The notes under the pieces: generated by a model
What the model saw: the letters and a program-made list of their open reading frames with translations, nothing else
The model's database searches: none
What the model was told of the DNA's origin: nothing
DNA from: Brevibacterium antiquum
GTDB lineage: Bacteria; Actinomycetota; Actinomycetes; Actinomycetales; Brevibacteriaceae
Assembly: GCF_016107655.1 (NCBI RefSeq)
Contig: NZ_JABASX010000013.1
Coordinates: 18,407 to 82,406, forward strand
DNA: 64,000 nucleotides
Direction: 5' to 3'
Shown here: positions 50,710 to 59,599 of the stretch, piece by piece
Numbering within the stretch: the stretch's first letter is position 1
Layout: each line of letters starts with the position of its first letter
Program-made: the position numbers and the translations under genes

Positions 50710-50740
50710 GGGCGGGAAGTGATTATCTCACTTCCCGCCC
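50710..50740 (-). terminator. rplKA terminator
   Basis: GGGCGGGAAGTGA (50710-50722) pairs with TCACTTCCCGCCC (50728-50740) around a 5-nt loop, 34 nt after the rplA stop; CTTTCTG follows on the minus strand. Confidence 0.8.
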
Positions 50741-50773
50741 AGAGCTGTGTCTGCGGTTCAATCCCTCAAGGGA

Positions 50774-51472
50774 TCAGACCACGCGCATCGATGAACCGTC
50801 GATCGGAACGGCAGGACCGTTCGATGTCGTCACGGTTGCCTTCGAGATGTAGCGGCCCTTCGAGGAGCTCGGCTTCAGACGAAGGACCTCTTCGATCGCT
50901 GCATCGAAGTTCTGCTGCAGTGCTTCCTCGGAGAAGGAGACCTTTCCGATGATGAAGTGCAGGTTCGAGTGCTTGTCGACGCGGAATTCGATCTTTCCGC
51001 CCTTGATCTCGGTCACGGCCTTGGCGACATCCATGGTCACGGTGCCGGTCTTGGGGTTCGGCATCAGGCCACGTGGACCCAGAACCTTACCCAGACGTCC
51101 GACCTTGCCCATCATGTCAGGGGTGGCAACAGCCGAGTCGAAGTCGGTGAAGCCATTGGCCACCTTCTCCAGCAGGTCATCGGAGCCGACGAAGTCAGCA
51201 CCTGCTTCACGGGCAGCTTCTGCACGGTCGCCGGCAGCGAACACCAGGACCCGAGCGGTCTTACCGGTACCATGCGGAAGGTTGACGGTGCCGCGCACCA
51301 TCTGGTCCGCCTTACGTGGGTCAACACCCAGGCGGAGGGCGACCTCGACGGTGGCATCGTACTTCGCCACTGTGGTCTCTTTGGCCAGGGCGATTGCCTG
51401 AGCCGGTTCGTATGTCACATCTGCGGCGATCTTCTCTGCCGCGGCCTGATAGGCCTTTGAACGCTTTGCCAT
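50774..51472 (-). CDS. rplA: 50S ribosomal protein L1
   Basis: 232 aa. Starts [20 protein letters not shown]; contains the L1 signature region around [19 protein letters not shown]. Forms the mobile L1 stalk and, in many bacteria, represses its own operon. ATG at 51472; longer in-frame residues upstream overlap the spacer. 64 nt after rplK. Confidence 0.98.
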   Translation of the reverse strand: MAKRSKAYQAAAEKIAADVTYEPAQAIALAKETTVAKYDATVEVALRLGVDPRKADQMVRGTVNLPHGTGKTARVLVFAAGDRAEAAREAGADFVGSDDLLEKVANGFTDFDSAVATPDMMGKVGRLGKVLGPRGLMPNPKTGTVTMDVAKAVTEIKGGKIEFRVDKHSNLHFIIGKVSFSEEALQQNFDAAIEEVLRLKPSSSKGRYISKATVTTSNGPAVPIDGSSMRVV

Positions 51473-51536
51473 CTGCTTCTCTCCTTGCAGTCGTGGTGCG
51501 GGCTGCGCGAGCCCTACCACAGTGAAATGTCTGGTC

Positions 51537-51974
51537 TCAGACCTCGATGTCGGTGGTCACGCCCATGGAGCGAGCGGTGCCGGCGACGATCCGGTCAGCC
51601 TGATCCAGGTCATTGGCGTTGAGGTCAGGCATCTTCGTGGTGGCGATCTCGCGAACCTGGTCGGCGCTCAGGTGAGCAACCTTGTCGGTGTGAGGAGTAG
51701 CCGAGCCTGACTTCACGCCTGCAGCCTTCTTGATGAGTTCTGCAGCCGGTGGGGTCTTGAGAATGAAGGTGAACGAACGATCTTCGAACACCGTGATCTC
51801 GACGGGAACGATGTTCCCGCGCTGGGACTCTGTTGCGGCGTTATAGGCCTTGCAGAATTCCATGATGTTGACGCCGTGCTGGGCAAGCGCCGGACCAATC
51901 GGAGGCGCCGGGTTAGCGGCACCTGCCTGAATCTGGAGCTTGACGAGGCCGGCTACCTTTTTCTTGGGAGGCAT
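51537..51974 (-). CDS. rplK: 50S ribosomal protein L11
   Basis: 145 aa. Starts [20 protein letters not shown] and contains [20 protein letters not shown] with the conserved prolines of the thiostrepton/RelA-sensing N-domain. ATG at 51974. 205 nt downstream of nusG with a terminator between, so rplKA has its own promoter in 51975-52132. Confidence 0.98.
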   Translation of the reverse strand: MPPKKKVAGLVKLQIQAGAANPAPPIGPALAQHGVNIMEFCKAYNAATESQRGNIVPVEITVFEDRSFTFILKTPPAAELIKKAAGVKSGSATPHTDKVAHLSADQVREIATTKMPDLNANDLDQADRIVAGTARSMGVTTDIEV

Positions 51975-51998
51975 ATTCGGTCCTTAATCTTGAAGTTT

Positions 51999-52026
51999 CG
52001 ATGCGCCAGAGAAATACGGCGCATCG
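51999..52026 (-). promoter_or_regulatory. Hairpin in the rplK leader
   Basis: CGATGCGCC (51999-52007) and GGCGCATCG (52018-52026) are exact complements with a 10-nt loop, 25 nt before the rplK start. L1 represses rplKA translation by binding such a leader in several bacteria, so this is a candidate L1 site. The fine structure was not checked. Confidence 0.45.
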
Positions 52027-52132
52027 TTTGAAATCGGCTTCCGATGGGAACCGAGATCAAACCACACCAGTATTCCATGCCTGCAGACCCTGGAGCAAAT
52101 GTCGGTGACAGGCATCACTGGGCGTGAATGGC

Positions 52133-52162
52133 GAAAGGGCCCGGAGATCACCGGGCCCTTTC
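52133..52162 (-). terminator. nusG terminator
   Basis: GAAAGGGCCCGG (52133-52144) pairs perfectly with CCGGGCCCTTTC (52151-52162), 6-nt loop, 18 nt after the nusG stop. Confidence 0.8.
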
Positions 52163-52179
52163 CTACCGTGAAAATCTGC

Positions 52180-53112
52180 TCAGAGCTTGGAGACCTGGTC
52201 GAAGCTGAGCTCGACGGGAACGTCGCGTTCGAAGATCGACAGCAGCACGGTGAGCTTCTGTGATTCCGGACGGATCTCCTGGATCGTTGCGGGGTGACCC
52301 TCGAAGGAACCCTCCTTGACGAGCACGGACTCGCCGACCTCGTACTCCACCTCGGTGATGGGGGCGGACTTTGCGGCCTGCTCGGCCTGCACACCTTCGG
52401 CGGCAGCGGCTTCGGCCTGGCGCTCTTCGAAGATCGGAGCGAGCATCGTGAAGACCTCGTCGATGGACAGAGGAGTCGGGTCGTAGGCGTTGCCCACGAA
52501 CCCGGTCACGCCCGGGGTGTGGCGAACCGCGCCCCATGACTCATCGGTGAGTTCCATGCGCACGAGCACGTAGCCCGGAATGCGCACGCGACGGACCTGC
52601 TTGCGCTGGCCGTTCTTGATCTCGACGACATCTTCCATCGGCACCTGGGACTCGAAGATGAACTCTTCGAGGTTGAGGCTGATGGAACGGTTCTCAAGGT
52701 TCTGCTTGACGCGGTTCTCGTAGCCTGCGTAGGAGTGGATGACGTACCAGTCACCCTCCTGCATGCGCAGCTCCGACTTGAACTCTTCGGCCGGGTCGAC
52801 CTCGTCGGCGGCAGATGCCTCATCCGTCTCAGCAGAGTCGGCTGCTGCGTCATCGCCTGAGGCAACCTCAGCAGAGTCGGCTGCGGCACTGTCATCGTCA
52901 GAGACGGCGGCTTCGTCAGAGACGGCATCGTCGGCAGGTGTCTCTTCGGAGACAGCCTCGTCAGCGGGCGCGTCTTCGACCTGCGCGTCGTCCGCGCTCA
53001 CAGCGGAGGTTTCGTTCTCGACGTCTTCCACCACTGGTGCAACGCTCGACTCCTCTGGAGTGGCGTTCTGTGTCTCAGGGGTTTCCTGCTCAGGTGAACT
53101 GGTATCCGACAC
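52180..53112 (-). CDS. nusG: Transcription termination/antitermination factor NusG with acidic N-terminal extension
   Basis: 310 aa against 181 in E. coli. Residues 1 to about 110 are a low-complexity acidic segment of Ala/Asp/Glu/Ser with repeated DDA, SAE and ADE units. The NGN domain starts near 119 ([20 protein letters not shown]) and the KOW domain near 262 ([19 protein letters not shown]), with an Ala/Glu-rich linker. NusG binds RNAP beta', S10 and Rho. GTG start at 53112 with GAGGA 8 nt upstream. Long acidic NusG N-termini are known in actinobacteria; role unclear. Confidence 0.96.
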   Translation of the reverse strand: MSDTSSPEQETPETQNATPEESSVAPVVEDVENETSAVSADDAQVEDAPADEAVSEETPADDAVSDEAAVSDDDSAAADSAEVASGDDAAADSAETDEASAADEVDPAEEFKSELRMQEGDWYVIHSYAGYENRVKQNLENRSISLNLEEFIFESQVPMEDVVEIKNGQRKQVRRVRIPGYVLVRMELTDESWGAVRHTPGVTGFVGNAYDPTPLSIDEVFTMLAPIFEERQAEAAAAEGVQAEQAAKSAPITEVEYEVGESVLVKEGSFEGHPATIQEIRPESQKLTVLLSIFERDVPVELSFDQVSKL

Positions 53113-53206
53113 CGATCAATTCCTCGCTTCGCGTGTAGTGATTCCCATATGGGAGTGAAGGGTCTGCAACGTGTTTGAAATCCAAGTGATCACCGCTGGG
53201 GGTGAG

Positions 53207-53482
53207 TCACCACAATGGCCACAGCGGTGTTCCGCCGAAGACGAATCCGACGAGCTTGCCGAACACGAGGTCGAGAACTACCACGAGAAGCATCATGAAG
53301 AGGATGAAGCCCAGCACAACCAGGGTGTAATTGACCAGTTGCTTACGTGTCGGGGTGACGACCTTCTTCAGCTCCGCGATGACCTCGCGGAAGAACTGCA
53401 GGATTCGTCCGAAGAACCCGAGCTGCTTGCGACTGGTGCCTTTGGGCTTATCTCCAGTCTTCTTTGCCGGTGTGTCTTCCAC
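53207..53482 (-). CDS. secE: Preprotein translocase subunit SecE
   Basis: 91 aa. A charged N-terminus, then the amphipathic FFREVIAELKKVVTPTRKQL and one membrane helix (TLVVLGFILFMMLLVVVLDL), matching single-span SecE. Stabilises SecY. GTG start at 53482 with AGGAT just upstream. Between tRNA-Trp and nusG (94 nt), the standard actinobacterial order. Confidence 0.95.
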   Translation of the reverse strand: MEDTPAKKTGDKPKGTSRKQLGFFGRILQFFREVIAELKKVVTPTRKQLVNYTLVVLGFILFMMLLVVVLDLVFGKLVGFVFGGTPLWPLW

Positions 53483-53580
53483 ACATCCTCACTCGGTCGG
53501 TTTCCATTGGGACAGCACAATTGTTCAAGCCCGTCGAGGACGGCGTTTCGCCGATATGACTCAAGCAGATATCAACTGCG

Positions 53581-53653
53581 CAGGGGTGACAGGACTCGAA
53601 CCTGCAACCTACGGTTTTGGAGACCGTTGCGCTACCAATTGCGCCACACCCCT
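53581..53653 (-). tRNA. trpT: tRNA-Trp (CCA anticodon)
   Basis: 73 nt on the minus strand. Acceptor arms AGGGGTG and CACCCCT, D-arm GCGCAATTGGTAGCGC, anticodon loop CTCCAAA with CCA, T-arm GCAGGTTCGAGTCCTGT, discriminator G. CCA is not encoded. It sits just upstream of secE, as in many actinobacteria. Confidence 0.96.
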
Positions 53654-53779
53654 TCGATTCGACACCCTCGATTCGTGTTCCCCGAGTTGTGTCCAACCAC
53701 GAGAAACGAGCATACCGTCTGTGACCGCAGTTAGTCGAACCGGGCTCCGACAGCTGCCTGAACTCGACTTCATCACCCC

Positions 53780-55471
53780 TCAGTCCTCCTCGTTCGCGGG
53801 CTCTGTCTGCGGCGGCTGAGCGACCAGCGGCACAGGCTCCGGGAAGGTCTTCCATGGCTCGATCGTGACCGTCTTGTCGGGGCTGACAGTGACGATCTGG
53901 ACGTCGATGGGCCGTTTGGTCCGATTGTCCACGCGCACGATGCTCAGCTCCGCGTCCATCTTCAGCGGCCCCGGGGTCAGGGCGTTCGCCAGGGCGCCGC
54001 CTGTCGTCGAACTCACATAGCGGACTCCGCTGCCCAGGGGCTCCGGGCCGACTCGCCTGTGCCAGTGTCCGCTGAGGCTGTACTGCGCACATCCGGAGCG
54101 CAGTGACGGGGCCCCGATCCGCGCATCGTGGATGAGCATGATGTCGAAGTCGCTCGCGCAGGCCTCGTCGTTGAGCTTCTGCGCGTACTGATCGGCGGTG
54201 AGATCGGTCTCAAGCTGCGGCCCGGACCCGAACACGGTCCGACGGGGGTCCGGTCCGCCGAAGAACGTCACTCCGCTCATCGTCGCACTCGTGTCGTCGA
54301 GGACCTTCCACCCCTTGCCTCTCGCGTGATTGGTGGTTTCGGCGGAGTCGTGGTTGCCCTTGACGATCATCCGCGGCAGCTTGTCAGGCAGTTCGTCGTC
54401 GAGCACGTCAAAGCAGTAGTTCTCCGCCGAGGTGCCCGTCATCGTCACGTCTCCCCCATCGATGTAGGCATCGGCCTCGCTCATCCGAGTCACCACGCCG
54501 ACAACCCGGGCCATGCCGATGTTGCAGTGCAGGTCAGAGCCGAAGACGAATGTCGATACGTCAGCGTTCAGCCCTTCTGCGTCCCCACCGGGCCGAGGCA
54601 CCAATCCCTGATCCGACCAGTTGCCGGTCTGGGGGCGCGTGGTCCATTGAGTGCGCAGGTTCTCCAGCACTTGGTCGTAGAAGGCGTCGTTGTCGTCGGC
54701 GAAGTCCTTGACCGCTGTGAACGCGGCATCGATGACCCCGCCGAGGCGGCCCGTGACCTGGGCACCCTCCAGTGGGGTCCCGTCGAAGGCGGGATCGGCG
54801 TCGAGAGGCTTGGGGCGGGTGAGGACTGCTGTGCCGACACTTGCCAGGACGAGGATGGTGACCAGACCGATGCCGATGAGCTCCTTGCCCACGAAAGCCC
54901 TCCCGATCCCGGCGAGCCGAACGGGCCCGAGGATGAACGCCAGGGCGACGACCGCACCGCTGATGAGGCAGACGGCCAGGGCCCACCGGGCCAGGATCGC
55001 TGTGGTCAGGCCGTCGATGACCTCGTTGACCTGTGCCTGTGGGGCCGAGAACAGGGAGGCATAGGAGGCGATGTCGCCGCCCAGGGCATCGACCGCTCCT
55101 CCCCCGACTCCCTGCTCCGATCCATCAGAGGCGCCGTCTGACCCGTCGGGGGAATTACTGTCAGAACGCCGTTCGGAGGCACCTGTGTGGGAGTCGTCCT
55201 CGTCTGCTCCGGAGACCGGGATCTGACCGATGTCGACAGTGAGTCCCAGCCCCATCGGCAGATAATCGTCTGCGGGGACGAGCAGTTTGCCCAGCGGACC
55301 GAAGTCAACGGTCAGTCGGGAGTCTGCCGTGATCTGATAGCTGGCCTCATGCGGGCCGAAGCTGAGATCAGCACGTGCAGACAGCAGTGCCCATGGCAGG
55401 GTCACAGCCGCGACCACAGCAATGAGGATCAGCAGGGCTGAGGTTCTCCGACGGGGCGACACGGGGTGCAT
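53780..55471 (-). CDS. Membrane-anchored metallophosphoesterase (calcineurin-like)
   Basis: 563 aa. Membrane segments about 10-30, 165-185 and 197-217; an Asp/Ser/Gly-rich loop (about 89-125) between the first two. The C-terminal catalytic domain has the full set: D313/H315 (GSDLHCN), D341 (DGGDVT), N373/H374 (KGNHDS), H448 (LIHDARIG), H469/H471 (SGHWHRR). Domain orientation points outside the membrane if the N-terminus is inside. Substrate unknown. Starts 14 nt after the murB stop, so likely co-transcribed; the Shine-Dalgarno is weak. Confidence 0.82.
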   Translation of the reverse strand: MHPVSPRRRTSALLILIAVVAAVTLPWALLSARADLSFGPHEASYQITADSRLTVDFGPLGKLLVPADDYLPMGLGLTVDIGQIPVSGADEDDSHTGASERRSDSNSPDGSDGASDGSEQGVGGGAVDALGGDIASYASLFSAPQAQVNEVIDGLTTAILARWALAVCLISGAVVALAFILGPVRLAGIGRAFVGKELIGIGLVTILVLASVGTAVLTRPKPLDADPAFDGTPLEGAQVTGRLGGVIDAAFTAVKDFADDNDAFYDQVLENLRTQWTTRPQTGNWSDQGLVPRPGGDAEGLNADVSTFVFGSDLHCNIGMARVVGVVTRMSEADAYIDGGDVTMTGTSAENYCFDVLDDELPDKLPRMIVKGNHDSAETTNHARGKGWKVLDDTSATMSGVTFFGGPDPRRTVFGSGPQLETDLTADQYAQKLNDEACASDFDIMLIHDARIGAPSLRSGCAQYSLSGHWHRRVGPEPLGSGVRYVSSTTGGALANALTPGPLKMDAELSIVRVDNRTKRPIDVQIVTVSPDKTVTIEPWKTFPEPVPLVAQPPQTEPANEED

Positions 55472-55485
55472 TCCAGGGCACGGTC

Positions 55486-56565
55486 TCAGAGCGAGCAGGC
55501 GATGAACGTGGGTTCAGGCTCGAGGACGATGCCGAACTTCTCATTCACCCCGTCGACCACGGTGCGGGCGAGTTCGAGGACGTCCTCCGTCGCCGCCTGG
55601 CCGCGATTCGTCAGCGCCAGAGTGTGTTTGGTCGACAGGCTTGCCCGACCCTCTCCGACGCTGAAGCCTTTGGAGAATCCCGCATGTTCGATCAGCCAGG
55701 CGGCCGAGGTCTTCGTCCGTCCTTCGATCGTCGATCCGCTGAGTGGATCGGTGACCGGGTAGCGGGGCGCTTCGGCTGGCAGCTCGGCGGGGTCGTCGAC
55801 GATCGGGTTCGTGAAGAAGGAGCCAGCTGACCAGGTGTCGTGGTCGCCTGGGTCCACAACCATGCCTTTGGACCTGCGCAGGGAGATGACGCTGGTGCGC
55901 ACCAGCGTGGCCGGCACCGACTCCCCGATCTCGACGTCCAGCGCCGAGGCCAGCTGTGCGTAGCGCACCGGCAGTGAGTCCGGGCTGCGGTTCAGGTCGA
56001 AGGTCACCGACAGCACCAGGTACTGGGCAGTGCCCGTTCTCTGCTGCGCACGTTTGAGTGCCGAGGTGCGGTAGCCGAACTCGAGTTCGACGGCGCTGAG
56101 GTGACGGATCTGACCGGCGAGGCGATCGAAGACCTCGACCGAGGTGATGAGTTCGGCGACCTCTGTCCCGTAGGCGCCGACGTTCTGGATCGGAGTCGCT
56201 CCGACGGAGCCGGGGATCCCGGACAGGGCCTCGAGACCCGAGAGACCGCAGCCGAGGGTGAAGGCGACGAATTCGTCCCAGTTCTCCCCCGCCTCGGCGG
56301 TGACACGGGTTTCGGTCTCCGAGGTATCGGTCATCGTCACTCCCTTGGTGGCGATCACGCACACGTCGGCGTCGAAGCCGGAATCGGAGACGAGGAGGTT
56401 CGATCCGCCGCCGATGAAGAGGACATCGGCCGCGGGCTGCGCCGACAGACTCAGGGGATGGTCACGAGAGAAGTCCACGAGTTCGTCCCTGGTCTCGCCG
56501 ATGTGCAGCTTGGCTGCTGGGCCGCCGAGGTGGAACGTCGTGAACTCTGCCAGATCCTTCGTCAC
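55486..56565 (-). CDS. murB: UDP-N-acetylenolpyruvoylglucosamine reductase
   Basis: 359 aa, type I MurB. FAD-binding GGGSNLLVSDSGF; GIPGSVGATPIQNVGAYGTE; SAGSFFTNPIV with the catalytic serine; final LEPEPTF with the glutamate. Reduces UDP-GlcNAc-enolpyruvate to UDP-MurNAc with NADPH in peptidoglycan synthesis. GTG start at 56565 overlaps the stop of the hadB-like gene (GTGA), so coupled. Confidence 0.96.
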   Translation of the reverse strand: MTKDLAEFTTFHLGGPAAKLHIGETRDELVDFSRDHPLSLSAQPAADVLFIGGGSNLLVSDSGFDADVCVIATKGVTMTDTSETETRVTAEAGENWDEFVAFTLGCGLSGLEALSGIPGSVGATPIQNVGAYGTEVAELITSVEVFDRLAGQIRHLSAVELEFGYRTSALKRAQQRTGTAQYLVLSVTFDLNRSPDSLPVRYAQLASALDVEIGESVPATLVRTSVISLRRSKGMVVDPGDHDTWSAGSFFTNPIVDDPAELPAEAPRYPVTDPLSGSTIEGRTKTSAAWLIEHAGFSKGFSVGEGRASLSTKHTLALTNRGQAATEDVLELARTVVDGVNEKFGIVLEPEPTFIACSL

Positions 56566-57005
56566 CGCGAGACTCGGATCTGGGTGCGGCTGAGCACATC
56601 CTGGTCACCGGACTTCACCGTGACGTCGATGCGGGCGGTGCCCACAGCTCCGTCGACGGCCCCGACCACCGCGGTCATCGACAGGGTGGCGGTGGGTGTG
56701 GCCGGTGTGCCGGATTCGGCGTCGGGGACGAGCACCGGCGCGGAGAATCGTGTCCGGTAGTCGACGATCGCGCCCGGATCGCCGATCCATTCGACGACAG
56801 GGGCGATGACGACGGCCATCGAGAGCATGCCGTGGGCGATGACTCCCTCAAGACCCACCTCGGTGGCGAAGCGTTCGGACCAATGGATCGGGTTGTGATC
56901 GCCTGAAGCACCCGCGTAGTCGACGAGCGATGCTCGCGACAAGGGGATCTCGGCTTCGACGACGGTGTCTCCGATGGTCAGTTGGGAGAAGTCGGTGACG
57001 CTCAT
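56562..57005 (-). CDS. MaoC-like dehydratase (HadB-like)
   Basis: 147 aa, hot-dog fold. The hydratase motif is visible as YAGASGDHNPIHW with the Asp/His pair, then GVIAHGML. In mycobacteria the equivalent HadB is the catalytic (R)-3-hydroxyacyl dehydratase subunit for FAS-II. ATG at 57005 overlaps the hadA-like stop (ATGA); its own stop overlaps murB. The organism's fatty-acid pathway is not shown, so the acyl substrate is uncertain. Confidence 0.85.
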   Translation of the reverse strand: MSVTDFSQLTIGDTVVEAEIPLSRASLVDYAGASGDHNPIHWSERFATEVGLEGVIAHGMLSMAVVIAPVVEWIGDPGAIVDYRTRFSAPVLVPDAESGTPATPTATLSMTAVVGAVDGAVGTARIDVTVKSGDQDVLSRTQIRVSR

Positions 57006-57451
57006 TCTCCGTCTCCTCTCACGACGATGGTCGAGCTCACTGTGACGACAGGCTGTTCGGCGGCGTCGGTGATCTCTGTGCGGGTGGTGATCATGGCGTT
57101 GGAGCCCGACGCCCGCACGCCGTCGACGTGGGTCGTGGCGTCCAGGCTGTCACCGGCGACGATGGGCCGGGTGATGGTGAACTGCTCCGAACCGTGAACG
57201 ACCTTGGAGAAGTCGATGCCGGACTCGGGGTCACTGATGTAGGCCGCTTCGGACTTCTGCGCGATGATCACGGCGAAGGTGGTCGGTGCCACGACGTCGC
57301 GATAGCCCAGGGCGGTCGCTGCCTCGGTCTCGAAGTGGTAGTCGGCCTTCGCATTGGTGGCCAGCGCGAATTCCGCGACCGCCTCCCGCGACACCTCATA
57401 GGGGCGTGGCAGAGAATAGCTGGTTCCCTGCTTATCGGTATTCACCGGCAT
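57002..57451 (-). CDS. FAS1-DH/HadA-like hot-dog protein
   Basis: 149 aa, N-terminal-half-of-MaoC type (UPF0336). Contains FSKVVHGSEQFTITRPIVAGDSL split over the conserved VHGEQ-like region and AYISDPESGI. It normally dimerises with HadB. ATG at 57451 with AAAGAGAG upstream. In mycobacteria rpmG precedes hadA; here rpmG is absent and a divergent ATP-grasp gene lies upstream. Confidence 0.85.
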   Translation of the reverse strand: MPVNTDKQGTSYSLPRPYEVSREAVAEFALATNAKADYHFETEAATALGYRDVVAPTTFAVIIAQKSEAAYISDPESGIDFSKVVHGSEQFTITRPIVAGDSLDATTHVDGVRASGSNAMITTRTEITDAAEQPVVTVSSTIVVRGDGE

Positions 57452-57630
57452 AGTGGCTCTCTTTCGAAAAGACGTGGTGATCCCAGCCTAGCGGCCCCTC
57501 ACCACGCGAGGGGAATTCACCCGACTGGTGCGCTCGACCTCGGATTTGACCGCGAATTCGCATCGGGTTCATCCAATTGATGCACCATCGTCCTCAGCCC
57601 CGAAAACTGATATAGGTTGTTGTCCACATC

Positions 57631-57651
57631 ACGTTTGACGTTCGACGTCCG
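57631..57651. repeat. Three-copy 7-bp tandem repeat in a divergent promoter region
   Basis: ACGTTTG, ACGTTCG and ACGTCCG are contiguous (57631-57651), consensus ACGTyyG. They lie in the spacer between the hadA-like gene and the ATP-grasp gene. The same stretch contains the inverted pair GACGT-TCG-ACGTC (57637-57649). Confidence 0.6.
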
Positions 57652-57732
57652 AATCATCGCCGCGATGAAGCGGGCGGACGGCTCAGGTGACTGCGAGCAG
57701 TGAGGCCAGATGTATTGACAAGGAGTAGTGCC

Positions 57733-59523
57733 ATGACGAAAAAACCTGCAGGCCCAACCCCGTCGAAGACGGCTGGGAACACGGACGGGTCGGGCACGCC
57801 GGCCAGCACGCCCGGCCCAGGAGCAGGCTCGAACAGGCGTGTGGTCAAGGACGCTGTCGCGGTTCCCGGCACCGGTCGACCAGCCACCTCGACCGAGGCC
57901 CGCATCCCCGATGCCGCTGCCGCCCCGCCCCGGGCAGTGCCGGCAACAGCGCCCGCCCCAGTTTCCACCTCGGCGCCGGATCCGGCAGATGTCGAAGTCC
58001 ATGTCGGCACCGATGCCGCCTATGCGGGCAAGGAGGCCGAACGGGTCCAGATCCGACGGCCGCTGCGCAACATCTCCGAGGTCCGCCACTTCTTCCGCAC
58101 CAACATCACACCGATCTATTTCATCGGTGCGACCCCATTCAACCTGCTCGGCCTCGACCGCTGGGTCCGGAACTTCTCCTACATCACGTACTACGACGGA
58201 TGGGACGGCGGGCACCCCCGCGTGTTCTCCCCGCGCTACAAGCCGTTCGTCGAATTCGACAGTGGTGAGGCGATCAACAACTGGCTCCTCCTCAACGCCG
58301 AGGTGCGCGCCCATATGACGGCGAATGTGCCCCACGGTGAGCGGCCCAAGGTGGCCATGGTCTTCTTCGACGAGGAGACCGAGCGAATCTGCCGCGAACT
58401 CGGCTACGACCTCATCCTGCCCTCGGCGACGCTGCGCAACCAGCTCGATTCGAAGATCGAGACGACGAAGCTCGGCAATGAGGCCGGGGCCTTCTCCGTG
58501 CCCAATGTGCTCACCACAGCCGACACATACGCGCAGCTCAACGCCGAGGCCGAGAAGGAGAACCTGGGCACCGACCTCGTTGTCCAGACCCCCTACGGGG
58601 ATTCGGGGAAGACGACGTTCTTCATCGCCGCCGAGGAGGACTGGAACCGGCACAAGCACGACATCATCGGCGAGCAGCTGAAGATCATGAAGCGCATCAA
58701 CAACACGCCCGTGGCGGTGGAAGCGGTGATCACCAGCAGCGGAGTCGTCGTCGGCCCGTTCCTCACCGAACTGGCCGGCTTCGCCGAGCTCACCCCGTAC
58801 AAGGGCGGTTGGTGCGGCAATGAGATGACCCCCGATGTGCTCACCGCCGACCAGCGCACCCGGGCCAGGGAACTGGTGCGGCGCATGGGTGAGGGACTGC
58901 GCAAGCGAGGCTACCGCGGCTTCTTCGAGGTCGACGTGCTCGTCGATCTGGATTCCGATGACGTGTATTTGGGCGAGCTCAATCCGCGCATCTCAGGAGC
59001 CTCGGCGATCACCAACGTCACCGCCGGCGCCTATGCCGACGTACCGCTGTTCCTGTTCCATCTGCTCGAATACCTCGACGTCGAGTTCGATCTCGACGTC
59101 GATGAGATCAATGAGCGGTGGGAAGAGCTCTCCGGGGCTGATGAGTGGAGCCAGATGGTCATCAAGGAGACCGCTGACATCACCGAGTACATCACGCACT
59201 CACCGCTGACCGGTCAGTACTTCCTCGATCAGTACGGGACTCTGACCTACAAACGCGCCGCGCTCGACTGGCATCCCCTGCAGAACGGCAATGAGGTGTT
59301 CTTCCTGCGCATCTTCGGGGCCGGAGAATACCGGTGGAAGGGCGCCGACCTCGGTGTGCTCGTGACGAAGAACCCGCTGCAGACCAAGGCCGGGGGTCCG
59401 AACGCACTGAGCATCCGGGCCAAGCACTTCATCGATTCGATCCGTGCGATGTACGCCGGTGTGCCTGTTGCTGTGGAGGATCCCTCACCGGCTCTGGGCG
59501 GCCCAGGAGCAAAGGGCGATTGA
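57733..59523 (+). CDS. ATP-grasp family ligase (biotin-carboxylase-like), function unknown
   Basis: 596 aa from ATG 57733 with AGGAG at 57721-57725. Residues 1 to about 105 are Pro/Ala/Gly/Thr-rich and probably disordered. The ATP-grasp part has QTPYGDSGKTTFF (about 284-296, glycine-rich loop) and YLGELNPRISGASAI (about 414), with Glu-x-Asn for metal binding. No biotinyl or carboxyltransferase domain is linked, so it is unlikely to be a true biotin carboxylase; amide or peptide ligation is more likely. A serine hydrolase follows 76 nt downstream. Confidence 0.8.
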   Translation: MTKKPAGPTPSKTAGNTDGSGTPASTPGPGAGSNRRVVKDAVAVPGTGRPATSTEARIPDAAAAPPRAVPATAPAPVSTSAPDPADVEVHVGTDAAYAGKEAERVQIRRPLRNISEVRHFFRTNITPIYFIGATPFNLLGLDRWVRNFSYITYYDGWDGGHPRVFSPRYKPFVEFDSGEAINNWLLLNAEVRAHMTANVPHGERPKVAMVFFDEETERICRELGYDLILPSATLRNQLDSKIETTKLGNEAGAFSVPNVLTTADTYAQLNAEAEKENLGTDLVVQTPYGDSGKTTFFIAAEEDWNRHKHDIIGEQLKIMKRINNTPVAVEAVITSSGVVVGPFLTELAGFAELTPYKGGWCGNEMTPDVLTADQRTRARELVRRMGEGLRKRGYRGFFEVDVLVDLDSDDVYLGELNPRISGASAITNVTAGAYADVPLFLFHLLEYLDVEFDLDVDEINERWEELSGADEWSQMVIKETADITEYITHSPLTGQYFLDQYGTLTYKRAALDWHPLQNGNEVFFLRIFGAGEYRWKGADLGVLVTKNPLQTKAGGPNALSIRAKHFIDSIRAMYAGVPVAVEDPSPALGGPGAKGD

Positions 59524-59599
59524 CATCCGTGGTGGTAATCTCTTCACGGACTGACGCAAATACTGCCGACTGCACGAGACGAATTCGAAGAGGTGGAGA

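Noticed and set aside
57700..57732. Earlier start of the ATP-grasp gene at 57700
   Set aside because: The AGGAG at 57721 positions ribosomes at ATG 57733.
57517..58659. 380-aa open frame on the minus strand over the ATP-grasp gene
   Set aside because: No recognisable motif or ribosome site; the plus-strand gene has an AGGAG-supported start and ATP-grasp motifs.
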